Source: UBA5972 sp964480735 (GTDB lineage Bacteria > Pseudomonadota > Alphaproteobacteria > Rhodobacterales > Rhodobacteraceae). From it: a DNA stretch of 64,000 bases. The notes below the pieces were generated by a model. It made no database searches and was not told where the DNA came from. It saw only the letters and a list, made by a program, of their open reading frames with translations. Shown piece after piece: positions 1 to 8,364 of the stretch. Numbering within the stretch: the first letter of the stretch is position 1; every line of letters starts with the position of its first letter. The DNA is taken from the NCBI GenBank assembly GCA_964480735.1, contig CAYZQS010000001.1, positions 33,777-97,776 on the forward strand. Reading direction: 5' to 3'. Position numbers and translations under genes: made by a program.

Positions 1-436
1 CTTCGGCGCTCATACCGTGATACCCGCCTTCAAACTTTACGATTTTGTCACGCCCGGTAAAGGCGCGGGCCAGACGCATGGCATACATGTCTGCTTCGCC
101 GCCGGACGAGACATAACGAAGCTGCTGCGCGCAAGGGACCGCGCGAACAATCTCTTCAGCCAGTTCAATGCCCGCGGGGTTATTGGCGAAAAATGTCTGA
201 CCTTTTGTCAGTTGTTCAAAAACAGCTTCCAGCACTTCGGGATGGCCGTGACCCAGCAACATCGGGCCGGATCCGATGAGATAATCGATATATTCATTTC
301 CGTCAGCATCGCGAACCCGGGCACCTTGACCTTCGCTGATGACAATTCCCGGATCAAAATTGCCGAACCCGCCTGCGGGCAGCACGTGGCGCGCACGATT
401 TATCCAATCAGTCTGGGTGCCAATTTTGTGCATCAT
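1..436 (-). CDS. Class III (glutamate-1-semialdehyde-type) aminotransferase, partial
   Basis: The visible 145 residues are the N-terminal part of a PLP-dependent class III (omega) aminotransferase; the rest lies beyond the left edge. Near the N-terminus is the family signature of a glycine-rich G-S-G-P-M-L-L-G-H-G-H-P stretch, followed by F-F-A-N-N-P and the cofactor-phosphate region V-S-S-G-G-E-A. This is the pattern of glutamate-1-semialdehyde aminomutase relatives used in amine and amino-acid catabolism. The catalytic lysine is off the window. The ATG at 436 lies one base after the stop of the upstream enolase-superfamily gene, so it is the last visible member of the leftward operon. In a betaine pathway it could deaminate a late amino-acid intermediate. 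The class is clear but the substrate is inferred only from context. Confidence 0.85.
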   Translation of the reverse strand, partial: MMHKIGTQTDWINRARHVLPAGGFGNFDPGIVISEGQGARVRDADGNEYIDYLIGSGPMLLGHGHPEVLEAVFEQLTKGQTFFANNPAGIELAEEIVRAVPCAQQLRYVSSGGEADMYAMRLARAFTGRDKIVKFEGGYHGMSAE

Positions 437-437
437 T

Positions 438-1541
438 TCACTCCAAGACCAAGTCAGGTTGTCCCAATTGCTTGGCATCCGGATTGATCCCAAGCCCCGG
501 TGCATCGGGCGGCGCAATTCTTCCGTTTTTTCGGACCGGCCCGTCGCTTGCCAGTCTGGGACCGACATAACCTGACAGATCACAGGTGTTCAGCAACCGC
601 GCGGGTGGGGTACTGGCAGCGAGATGCAACAGGGCCGCGGTTGTGATATCTGACCCCCAGGTATCCTCGATGCACATTTTTGCACCCAGATGCAGACACA
701 AATCTCGTGCAACCCGGCTGGCGGACAGGCCACCAAATTTTGACAATTTGATCGCTACCGCATCCATGCACCCTCTTTCATGCCCTTCCAGCAGGCTGGC
801 GGTATCATGGGCGTTTTCGTCTAATTTTATGGGCAGTCCGGTTGCCGCGCGAACGCGGGCGCAATCAGCAATGGTCGCACAGGGCTGTTCCAGCATCACG
901 TCCAGATGCGCGACGGCCCGACCAACCCGAGTGGCATCAAGGGAGGTTGCGCCACAGTTCCAGTCGCCATAAACCAGCGGGCCGGGACCGACGGCTTCGC
1001 GCACTTTGGTCAGCCTTTCCACATCAGTTTGCCAATCGCCGGATGCACCCAGCTTGACCTGAAACTGCCGAATGCCCTGATTATGGGTTCCAGCCGCGAT
1101 GCGGGCCATCTCGTCTGGCTCAACACAGGTTATCGAATGATAAAGCGGCATATCTGAGGATTGCCGCCCACCAAGAAGCGAATAAAGCGGCAAGCCCGCA
1201 ACCTTGCCGGTGATGTCCCAAAGTGCGATATCCAAGGCTGACTTGGCATAGACGTGGCCTTGCAAAAACGCATCGGCGCGGTCCATCAATGCCTCCGGTC
1301 CAACCGGATCAGCGCCAAGCAGTACCGGTGCCAATTCAGTCAGAACAGGGCCAACACCGCGGGCATAGGCAGGCAGGTAGTGCGGGATTGGGCAAACCTC
1401 TCCCCAACCGGCGACACCTTCATCGGTTTCAATTCTGAGAACGGCAGATTCCACCGTGTCACAGGTTTTTCCACCCGCCATATGATAGGTTTGGTGACTG
1501 GTCAGGGGGATATGCCACAATGATAAGCGTGTGATTTTCAT
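438..1541 (-). CDS. Enolase-superfamily (mandelate racemase/muconate lactonizing) protein, paralogue 1
   Basis: This 367-residue protein has the enolase-superfamily fold, an N-terminal capping domain and a C-terminal barrel. Acid/base residues are at expected places: K163 in Q-V-K-L-G, metal ligands D193, E218 and D241, and K265 in A-I-K-L-S-K-F-G-G. The two opposed lysines suit a racemase, epimerase or dehydratase acting at a carbon alpha to a carboxylate. It is the most divergent of the three tandem paralogues. By residue counting it has Leu at position 56 and Cys at 320, where the HpbD-like neighbour has Tyr and Trp. It therefore appears to lack the aromatic cage for a quaternary ammonium and may use a demethylated or otherwise different intermediate. 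The start overlaps the preceding gene by ATGA. Confidence 0.85.
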   Translation of the reverse strand: MKITRLSLWHIPLTSHQTYHMAGGKTCDTVESAVLRIETDEGVAGWGEVCPIPHYLPAYARGVGPVLTELAPVLLGADPVGPEALMDRADAFLQGHVYAKSALDIALWDITGKVAGLPLYSLLGGRQSSDMPLYHSITCVEPDEMARIAAGTHNQGIRQFQVKLGASGDWQTDVERLTKVREAVGPGPLVYGDWNCGATSLDATRVGRAVAHLDVMLEQPCATIADCARVRAATGLPIKLDENAHDTASLLEGHERGCMDAVAIKLSKFGGLSASRVARDLCLHLGAKMCIEDTWGSDITTAALLHLAASTPPARLLNTCDLSGYVGPRLASDGPVRKNGRIAPPDAPGLGINPDAKQLGQPDLVLE

Positions 1542-2644
1542 TGGTAAACCGCCACAGGCGCACCCAGCGCCTTTTCATTTGGCCAAACGCCCAACCCCGG
1601 CCCCGCGGGCAGGTCGATAAAACCATTATTGATGGTGACCGCCCCTTCCGTTTCAATGGGGCTGTTGATGTAAGACCCTGCGGTCCAAACGCCGTCCAGC
1701 TGAGCCGGCAAAACGGTTGCCGCCATGTGCACGCAGGCCGCTGCTATGATGTCACTGCCCCAGGAATCATCGCAGGTGTGCGGCAGGTTTCTTGCCGCCA
1801 GCATATCCCGCATAGTCGTCATCGCGCTTAGCCCACCCATGCGGGTAAGCTTCAGACCAAACCCGTCGGCCAGCCCTTCGGCCATTATCAAAAGCGCGGT
1901 ATCAAGATCGGTGACCGCCTCGTCCAGATACAGCAGATGGCAAAGGTGGGGACGCAGCTGCCTGATTTCGCTTAAAGTGTCACAGGGCTGCTCAATCACC
2001 ATCGGAATATCGCGGCAGGCCTGGCTTATTTTTATGGCCTCCGCCACGCGCCAGCCTCTGTTTGCATCCACAACCAGCTGAACGCCAGCGGGGCCTGCAA
2101 CCTCTGACACGCGGGTGATAACAGCGATGTCCTCTTTGGGATCTTGCCTGCCAACTTTAAGCTGCAGACGCCTAAAACCTTCGGCGATCTTTGCTTTGGC
2201 GATGCTTGTGGCCATTTCAGGAGTTTTAAGGCCAATCGCATAATACGCGGGCAAACGGGTGCGAACAGCGCCGCCCAGAAGGGTTGTGACGGGGATATTC
2301 AATGCCCGGGCCAGCGCGTCGTGAACGGCGATATCAATGGCCGCCTTGGCGTAATTGTGACCGGCCAAAAGCTGGTCCATACGATACTGGGCCGGTCGCA
2401 CAGCGGCATCTGTACCGATCAGTCCGGGGGCCATCTGGTCCAGCGCCGCGCGCGCACCTTTTGAATGCGCGGGCGCATAGGTGCTGCCCAGCGGGCAGGT
2501 TTCACCCCAGCCTATCTGGCCGCTGTCAGTTACAAGTTTGATCAATGTGGTGTCCACGGCATCAAGTGACGTGCCAGACATCGTGTAAGGACCGTCTTTG
2601 ACCGGCAAATCCACTTGAAAAATATGGATCTCTGCGATCTTCAT
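1538..2644 (-). CDS. hpbD: HpbD-like betaine 2-epimerase, enolase-superfamily paralogue 2
   Basis: This 368-residue protein resembles HpbD, the 4-hydroxyproline-betaine 2-epimerase described in Pelagibaca. Recognised segments include D-L-P-V-K-D-G-P-Y-T, G-W-G-E-T-C-P and G-H-N-Y-A-K-A-A-I-D-I-A. Counting from the start gives K163, D193, E218, D241 and K265. It also has Tyr56 and Trp320, which as I recall contact the quaternary ammonium in HpbD. The expected reaction is inversion of the alpha carbon of an N,N-dimethylated proline-type betaine, giving the D-configured substrate for demethylation. It overlaps both neighbouring paralogues by ATGA, so the three are translationally coupled. The family is secure. 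The substrate is inferred from recalled similarity plus the Rieske and GcvT-type demethylases nearby. Confidence 0.82.
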   Translation of the reverse strand: MKIAEIHIFQVDLPVKDGPYTMSGTSLDAVDTTLIKLVTDSGQIGWGETCPLGSTYAPAHSKGARAALDQMAPGLIGTDAAVRPAQYRMDQLLAGHNYAKAAIDIAVHDALARALNIPVTTLLGGAVRTRLPAYYAIGLKTPEMATSIAKAKIAEGFRRLQLKVGRQDPKEDIAVITRVSEVAGPAGVQLVVDANRGWRVAEAIKISQACRDIPMVIEQPCDTLSEIRQLRPHLCHLLYLDEAVTDLDTALLIMAEGLADGFGLKLTRMGGLSAMTTMRDMLAARNLPHTCDDSWGSDIIAAACVHMAATVLPAQLDGVWTAGSYINSPIETEGAVTINNGFIDLPAGPGLGVWPNEKALGAPVAVYQ

Positions 2645-3747
2645 TTGTAAATGGCCACTGGGGTGCCCAACCTGTTCTCATCCGGGTGAACACCAAGGCC
2701 GGGTTTTTCCGGCAAATGCAAATGGCCGTCTTCATTGCGCGGCCCACGCCCGCCTGCGATGTCAAGCGTCAGCATGTCCTGACAGGCCCAAACGGCGCGA
2801 ATGTTGGCGTCGGGAATTGTGGCGGCCAGATGCAGCGCCTCGGTGTCAGCCAGAACAGAGCCGCCGGTGGCCATAACAAACATGTCAATCCCGTGGGCAA
2901 GGGCCACGTCCCGCAGGCGGGCGGCCTTGGTCAGACCACCCACGCGGTTTAGCTTGATGCCAAAAACCTCTGCCAGACCGTCCCGCACAATCCTTGTGGC
3001 GTCCTGCAGAGTGACAAGGCTTTCATCCACGCTGACGGGCGCCGCATGCAGCGGGCGGATGGCGGCAATGTCATCCAACGTTTCACAGGGTTGTTCAAAA
3101 GTCACGCACAGCTCTTCGGTGGATTTCATAACCTGAACGGCCTGTTGGCGGCTCCAGCCACGATTGACGTCATAGAGAATAATTTCGTCTTCGGTTCGGA
3201 TACTTTCCACATCGCGCACGCGGGCAATATCCCGCGCCACGTCGCCGCCGATTTTCACGGAATGGGCCACATATCCACGCTGGCGGTACCGGTCGATCAC
3301 TGCGCGTGTTTCCTCTACCGATTTGGCCCCAACGGACGCAGCGATCGGTTTTGGCGTGCGCGACCCGCCCCCCATAAGATCGGCAATCGGCAGACCAGCC
3401 GCCTGTCCGGCAATATCCCAACAGGCCATATCAATTGGCGATTTGGCGTATAGATGACCCGGCAAAGCCAGGTCCATCGCACGTTCAACATCCAGAACAC
3501 GTCGCGGATCGAGGCCCAAAACAAAAGACGCCATTGTTTCAATTCCGGCCCGAATACCTGGGCCATGGGCGGGCACATAAGTATGGCCCCAAGGCGTTCC
3601 TTCTCCCCAGCCGGTAATGCCTTCAACGGTATCGATTTTCACGAATGTGGCGTCCAATACCTCAAACTTTAGCCGCCCGCCCGACAGCCAGTAAGGATGT
3701 TCCAACGGCAGATTGGTTTGATAGACTGTGATGGACCTGATTTTCAT
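2641..3747 (-). CDS. Enolase-superfamily protein, paralogue 3 (betaine epimerase-like)
   Basis: This 368-residue protein is the first of the three tandem enolase-superfamily genes. Catalytic residues visible are K165 in H-S-V-K-I-G-G, D193 in Y-D-V-N-R-G-W, E218 in F-E-Q-P-C, D241 in V-D-E-S and K265 in F-G-I-K-L-N-R-V-G-G. Tyr57 and Trp320 match the putative ammonium cage of paralogue 2, allowing for one inserted residue near position 50. It lacks the acidic D-x-W-G motif that the other two have near residue 293 (here A-T-G-G-S), which suggests a different second half-reaction or substrate. It begins 123 bases after the MDR oxidoreductase. It is probably a racemase or epimerase for a related betaine or stereoisomer. 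Confidence 0.83.
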   Translation of the reverse strand: MKIRSITVYQTNLPLEHPYWLSGGRLKFEVLDATFVKIDTVEGITGWGEGTPWGHTYVPAHGPGIRAGIETMASFVLGLDPRRVLDVERAMDLALPGHLYAKSPIDMACWDIAGQAAGLPIADLMGGGSRTPKPIAASVGAKSVEETRAVIDRYRQRGYVAHSVKIGGDVARDIARVRDVESIRTEDEIILYDVNRGWSRQQAVQVMKSTEELCVTFEQPCETLDDIAAIRPLHAAPVSVDESLVTLQDATRIVRDGLAEVFGIKLNRVGGLTKAARLRDVALAHGIDMFVMATGGSVLADTEALHLAATIPDANIRAVWACQDMLTLDIAGGRGPRNEDGHLHLPEKPGLGVHPDENRLGTPVAIYK

Positions 3748-3870
3748 TTTGAACGCATCCTCAATTCGCCGGCAAGATTATCGCTGTGCAAGCCGCAAGT
3801 TCTGACAAGACCGGAACCGTTACACGAAATCGATTTTCAGCATCCAAAGCATTATCAAAAAGAGCCCACC

Positions 3871-4956
3871 TCACGGGATCACCACGATATTGCCGGTATG
3901 CTGTTTTTCGATAAATGCGGTTTGGGCTTCGCGCAGATCGGCCAAGGGATAAGTCGCCGCAAGAACGGGATTGATTTGACCAGTTTCGATATATTCGACT
4001 AGTTTTGCAGTGACTTCAGGGGCAATAACGGTGGACCCCGTGAACGTCAGATCTCGCAAATAGAATGTGCGTAAATCCAGGGCAACCATTGGACCGGCGA
4101 TGGCGCCAGAACATGTATAACGCCCGCCGCGTTCCAGCACATCAATGAGGTTCGGCCAATAATCCCCGCCAACAATATCTGCCACAACTGTTACTTTTTC
4201 TCTCCCCAGCGCGTGCCTAATATCCCTTGGACTTCTAGGCAGGATTTTACTTGGTCCAAGCAATGCCACGTCAGCATGCTTGGCCTCTGATGCCATGGCA
4301 ATCACACGAGCGCCTCGACGTTTGGCCAATTGCACCAGCGCGCCACCAACCCCGCCAGAGGCACCGGGCACCAAGACCGTATCCTCAGGCCCGACATCTG
4401 CCCGCGCCAGCATGCCCTCGGCCGTTGAATACGAGCAGGAAAACGTCGCCAGCTCTGCATCCGAAAAACCCGAAGACACAGCAATCGCATTTACTGCGGG
4501 AATGGTCGTGTACTCGGCAAAGCCACCATTTCGTTCCGAACCAAAATAACCGGTCTTATCCATATTCAGCGGATCGCTTTCATCACGCAGCCAATTGTCG
4601 GTTATGACCCGCTGGCCAATGCGGGTTTTGCTTATGCCCTCACCCACTGCGATAATCTGGCCACAAACATCGGCGCCCTGAATGCGCGGGAATGTAATAG
4701 GTTTACCGCCCCAGGTTGGATCAGCCTCGCTCACATCTTCAAAAGCTTCGCCCGTTGTGCGTTCGGTGACCGCTTTGGAATACCAACCGGAACGGGTGTT
4801 CACGTCTGTGTTGTTCAATCCACAGGCACCGACCCGGATAAGCACCTCACCGGCCTGCACCTTGGGCGTTGGCCAGTCCTCGTGCAGAACCATTTGGTCC
4901 AAGCCACCATGCCCCATCGTCACCATTGCACGCATTGTCTTTGGCAAACTTTTCAT
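3871..4956 (-). CDS. MDR-family NAD(P)H-dependent oxidoreductase (quinone-reductase-like)
   Basis: This 361-residue medium-chain dehydrogenase/reductase has an N-terminal GroES-like domain and a nucleotide-binding domain with V-P-G-A-S-G-G-V-G-G. At the usual catalytic-zinc position it has C-G-L-N-N-T-D, as in zinc-independent quinone reductases and crotonyl-CoA-type reductases, rather than the Cys of zinc alcohol dehydrogenases. The start overlaps the stop of the demethylase gene by ATGA. The 123-base gap that follows is the only sizeable gap in this operon. It probably reduces or oxidises a carbonyl or enone intermediate of the pathway. The exact reaction cannot be read from the sequence. 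Confidence 0.82.
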   Translation of the reverse strand: MKSLPKTMRAMVTMGHGGLDQMVLHEDWPTPKVQAGEVLIRVGACGLNNTDVNTRSGWYSKAVTERTTGEAFEDVSEADPTWGGKPITFPRIQGADVCGQIIAVGEGISKTRIGQRVITDNWLRDESDPLNMDKTGYFGSERNGGFAEYTTIPAVNAIAVSSGFSDAELATFSCSYSTAEGMLARADVGPEDTVLVPGASGGVGGALVQLAKRRGARVIAMASEAKHADVALLGPSKILPRSPRDIRHALGREKVTVVADIVGGDYWPNLIDVLERGGRYTCSGAIAGPMVALDLRTFYLRDLTFTGSTVIAPEVTAKLVEYIETGQINPVLAATYPLADLREAQTAFIEKQHTGNIVVIP

Positions 4957-7406
4957 GCGTCCACCCTTGGTTTGATACTCGCCGGATCATAGGCAGCGTC
5001 CGCCAATATACGTCCCTTGCGGGTCTCGCCTGCGATAACCACCTCGATTGAGGTGCCTGCGATATTTACATGAGGCTTAATATAGGCGAAGGCCAATATT
5101 TTACCGACCGTATGACCGTAAGCCACCGAAGCGGTTGCACCAACCACTTCTCCATCCAAAAGCACAGCCTCGCCGCCGTGCCCGTCTTCTATCCCGTTCG
5201 GTTCGATTTCCAGATAGGCACAGACCCACGGCATGGTCCCCGCGGTCATCTGCTTGGCCGATGATCTGGTTGCTTCAATGCCCAAATATTCTTTATCCAG
5301 CTTGGTAAAACGCATTACATCCGCTTCCGGCAGTGTCACCTCGTTGGTCAGTTCGCCCGCACCCTTAAAGGCCTTTTCCATTCGCAGAACGTTCATGGCA
5401 AAACTGCCATAGTCAGCAATGCCGTGCGCAGTGCCTGCCGCCCACAGCGCATCATAGACAGCCAAGGCATTTTCGCGGGGCATGTGAAATTCCCAGCCAA
5501 GTTCGCCCGAGTAGGACATGCGAAAGGCCCATAATTTGTGACCGGCAACTTCAATTTCCCGCGCACTTAACCAGCGGAAATTTGCATTATCAAGAGGCGT
5601 GTCCGTGCAGGCCGCCAGTACATCCCGGGCATTTGGTCCGTTTAATGTTAGCGCCGCCCAATCATTCGAGCGTAAAATGATCTGTGCATTTTCGCCATCA
5701 CGGTTTTGGTTCAAATGATCCAACAGACGGTTTTCAAAAAACGCGGCGCAGACAAGGTAGTAACGGTTTTTAGAAAACTTAACCACTGTGGTTTCAAGTT
5801 CGATCCGCCCCCGGGCATTCAACATATGGGTCAGGACAATCCCGCCGGTTTTCTGCGGCAACCGGTTGGCCACCAGACGGTCAAGCATGTGTGCCGCATC
5901 CGGCCCGGTCACCTCGATTTTGGTGAAGGCAGAGATATCCATGATGCCGGCGTTTGAACGCACCGCCGCGCATTCCTGTCCAACAATATCAAATACTTCG
6001 TTGCGCCGGAAACTATAATGATCCTGTTGGGCAACATCGCCGGTTGCAAACCAGCGCGGCCGTTCGTGGCCAAAAACCTCCTCATAAACCGCGCCTTTTT
6101 CTTTGAGGCGTTCAAATAGGGGCGAAGGCTTGATCGGGCGCCCTGCCAAACGGTTAAAATGCGGATAAGGGATTTCGTGGCGCAGACAATAATCCTCTTT
6201 GGCTTTGATAACCTGCCATTCTTTGGTGGCGTACGCGCCAAACCTTCGGGGGTCATACTCGCGCATCGAGATGTCAGCAGAACCGTGAACCATCCACCGC
6301 GCCAGTTCCCGGCTGAGCCCCGGTCCCCATCCAATGCCGATCTGCGTGCCACAACAGCACCAGTAGTTGCGCACACCCGGAACAGGACCGATCAACGGAT
6401 TGCCGTCAGGTGGATGGCTGATGGCACCGTGGACGTCACGCGAGATACCAAGATCGGCAAAAATCGGCATACGTTCCAGCGCGTTTTCGAGCCAGGGCAT
6501 GATGCGGTCATAATCTGGATCAAACAGCTGGTTTTCGGCCTCCCACGGGCAGTGGTCTTGCCAAACGGTGTTTGGATTTTCCTTTTCGTAGATCCCGATC
6601 AGGCCCTTTTTCTGCTCCATCCGGATGTAGCCCGAGACCTGTTGGTCGTCCCTGATGACCGGCAACTCGTAATCCAGCGCCTCAAATTCGGGTACGTTTT
6701 CTGTGACAAAATAGTGGTGCGTCATGGACGTCATTGGCAGCTGCAGGCCTGACCAATCGCCCATTTGCCGCGCATAAGTGCCGCCCGCATTGACCACATG
6801 TTCACAGCGAATGGTGCCTTTTTCGGTTTCAACCACCCATTCATCGCCGTCTTTGGCAATATTGGTGGCCCGACAGCGCCGGACAATTTGCACCCCTTGG
6901 GCCCGTGCGCCCGCCGCCATAGACATGGTGACATTGGTCGGGTCCACATGTCCGTCATCAGGCGTATGAAGGGCACCCAAAACACCATCCAGGTTATAAA
7001 ACGGGTGCAGTTTGGCAACCTGCTGAGGCGTGACAAGTTCAATGTTAAATCCAAGACTTCGCCCCACCGAAAGTGTATGGCGCAGCCAATCCATTTCATC
7101 GGTTGAATAAGCCAGACGAAAGGACCCGCAACCGTGCCAGGTCACCGCCTGGCCAGTCTCTGCCTCAAGCGCCCCTGAATAAAGTCCGATGTTGTAATCC
7201 ACCATCTTGCCAAGACCGTAAGAACTGGTGGACTGGGTGATTTGCCCAGCTGCGTGCCAGGTGGAGCCGCTGGTTAGTTCAGCTTTTTCCAACAACACAG
7301 TGTCAGATCCCCATCCTGCGTGGGCCAGATGATAGGCCAGACCTACCCCCATAACACCGCCGCCAACGATAACAACACGGGCATGACTTGGGAAGTGAGA
7401 CGGCAT
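4953..7406 (-). CDS. FAD-dependent N-demethylase fused to GcvT domain (dimethylglycine/sarcosine dehydrogenase type)
   Basis: This 817-residue protein joins an N-terminal FAD oxidoreductase domain (about 10-370), a short linker domain and a C-terminal GcvT aminomethyltransferase domain (about 435-800). The dinucleotide motif G-G-G-V-M-G is near residue 15. The S-T-W-H-A-A-G segment carries His51, the residue that binds FAD covalently in dimethylglycine dehydrogenases. Members oxidise an N-methyl group of a tertiary or secondary amine and pass the one-carbon unit to tetrahydrofolate. In this operon it would follow a Rieske demethylase in stripping methyl groups from a betaine. It is the first gene of the leftward operon, divergent from the RpiR regulator across about 70 bases. 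Confidence 0.9.
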   Translation of the reverse strand: MPSHFPSHARVVIVGGGVMGVGLAYHLAHAGWGSDTVLLEKAELTSGSTWHAAGQITQSTSSYGLGKMVDYNIGLYSGALEAETGQAVTWHGCGSFRLAYSTDEMDWLRHTLSVGRSLGFNIELVTPQQVAKLHPFYNLDGVLGALHTPDDGHVDPTNVTMSMAAGARAQGVQIVRRCRATNIAKDGDEWVVETEKGTIRCEHVVNAGGTYARQMGDWSGLQLPMTSMTHHYFVTENVPEFEALDYELPVIRDDQQVSGYIRMEQKKGLIGIYEKENPNTVWQDHCPWEAENQLFDPDYDRIMPWLENALERMPIFADLGISRDVHGAISHPPDGNPLIGPVPGVRNYWCCCGTQIGIGWGPGLSRELARWMVHGSADISMREYDPRRFGAYATKEWQVIKAKEDYCLRHEIPYPHFNRLAGRPIKPSPLFERLKEKGAVYEEVFGHERPRWFATGDVAQQDHYSFRRNEVFDIVGQECAAVRSNAGIMDISAFTKIEVTGPDAAHMLDRLVANRLPQKTGGIVLTHMLNARGRIELETTVVKFSKNRYYLVCAAFFENRLLDHLNQNRDGENAQIILRSNDWAALTLNGPNARDVLAACTDTPLDNANFRWLSAREIEVAGHKLWAFRMSYSGELGWEFHMPRENALAVYDALWAAGTAHGIADYGSFAMNVLRMEKAFKGAGELTNEVTLPEADVMRFTKLDKEYLGIEATRSSAKQMTAGTMPWVCAYLEIEPNGIEDGHGGEAVLLDGEVVGATASVAYGHTVGKILAFAYIKPHVNIAGTSIEVVIAGETRKGRILADAAYDPASIKPRVDA

Positions 7407-7455
7407 GGTCGTGGTTCCGAATGGTACAAAAGAATCTTCTCGACAAGATAATCAA

Positions 7456-7499
7456 ACAAATATACCATCGTCAATCATGAATGACACAAATGTATCATC
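7456..7499. promoter_or_regulatory. Pair of 14-nt direct repeats at the rpiR/demethylase divergent promoter (candidate operator)
   Basis: ACAAATATACCATC at 7456-7469 and ACAAATGTATCATC at 7486-7499 match at 12 of 14 positions and are spaced exactly 30 bp, about three helical turns. They sit where the two divergent operons must initiate. The second copy covers codons 4-8 of the regulator if translation starts at 7477. RpiR regulators often bind repeats in their own promoter regions, so this is a candidate autoregulatory operator. Confidence 0.45.
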
Positions 7500-8364
7500 C
7501 CGTGTTCTTTCCCGTCTATCAAACGAATGGGACAGCCTGACGCCAGAGGCGCAAAAAGCAGCGCGATATGTGCTGGAGAACCCACAGGACGTGGGGGTCA
7601 GTACCGTGCGCGAAATTGCCGAAGCCGCAAAGGTAAAACCAAACACCTTTGTGCGTATGGCGCGGCAAGTGGGTTTTGAGGGCTACGAGGATTTTCGCGC
7701 CCCTTTTCGCGAAGCTATACGCAAAGGTATCGTCAGTTTCCCCGACCGCGCCCGTTGGCTGCAAAGCATTGCAAAATCCGGTGATCTTGGTGGGATTTAC
7801 GCTGATATGGTTGGCGCGGCCATTCAAAATATCGAAGAGACTTTTGCGGCAATCTCTGCTGCGCAATTAAAGACGGCGGCAGAGGATATTTGGAATTCAC
7901 GGCAGGTGTTTACGCTTGGGGTCGGTGTGAACAACGCCAACGTGCGCAATTTTACCTATCTGGCCTCCACCGGTATGACGCGCTTTCACGCCATTCCACG
8001 CCCCGGTTCCACCCCGATTGACGATCTGGCATGGGCAGACCAGCGTGACGTTTTAATCGCCGTAACCTGCCGCCCGTTCCGCCGAGAGGTGGTAGAGGCT
8101 GTGCAGACCGCCCGCGAACAGGGCATGAAAGTTGTCGGCATATCAGACAGCGCGGCCAGCCCGATTATTCTGAACGCCCATCACGGGTTTGTTGTGGCGG
8201 CAGATACGCCGCAGTTTTTCCCGTCATCGGTTTCGACAATCGCTTTTTTGGAAACACTGCTTAGCTTTGTGGTTTCGGTTTCCAGCGAGGAAATTGTTGA
8301 TAGGGTCGAAAAGTTTCACCGTCGCAGACATCAGCTGGGCATATATGACGAGGAACCGGAATGA
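7477..8364 (+). CDS. RpiR/MurR family transcriptional regulator with SIS domain
   Basis: This 295-residue regulator has an N-terminal RpiR-type helix-turn-helix (about 10-85, including V-S-T-V-R-E-I-A-E-A-A-K-V and F-V-R-M-A-R-Q-V-G-F-E-G-Y) and a C-terminal SIS domain (about 125-265) that normally binds a phosphosugar or related metabolite. The ATG at 7477 was chosen over the frame opening at 7405 because the alignable helix-turn-helix begins just after it and the longer start would overlap the divergent demethylase start. Its stop overlaps the Rieske gene by ATGA, so regulator and oxygenase are co-translated. It probably controls both divergent operons in response to the betaine or a breakdown product. 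The inducer is unknown. Confidence 0.88.
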   Translation: MNDTNVSSRVLSRLSNEWDSLTPEAQKAARYVLENPQDVGVSTVREIAEAAKVKPNTFVRMARQVGFEGYEDFRAPFREAIRKGIVSFPDRARWLQSIAKSGDLGGIYADMVGAAIQNIEETFAAISAAQLKTAAEDIWNSRQVFTLGVGVNNANVRNFTYLASTGMTRFHAIPRPGSTPIDDLAWADQRDVLIAVTCRPFRREVVEAVQTAREQGMKVVGISDSAASPIILNAHHGFVVAADTPQFFPSSVSTIAFLETLLSFVVSVSSEEIVDRVEKFHRRRHQLGIYDEEPE

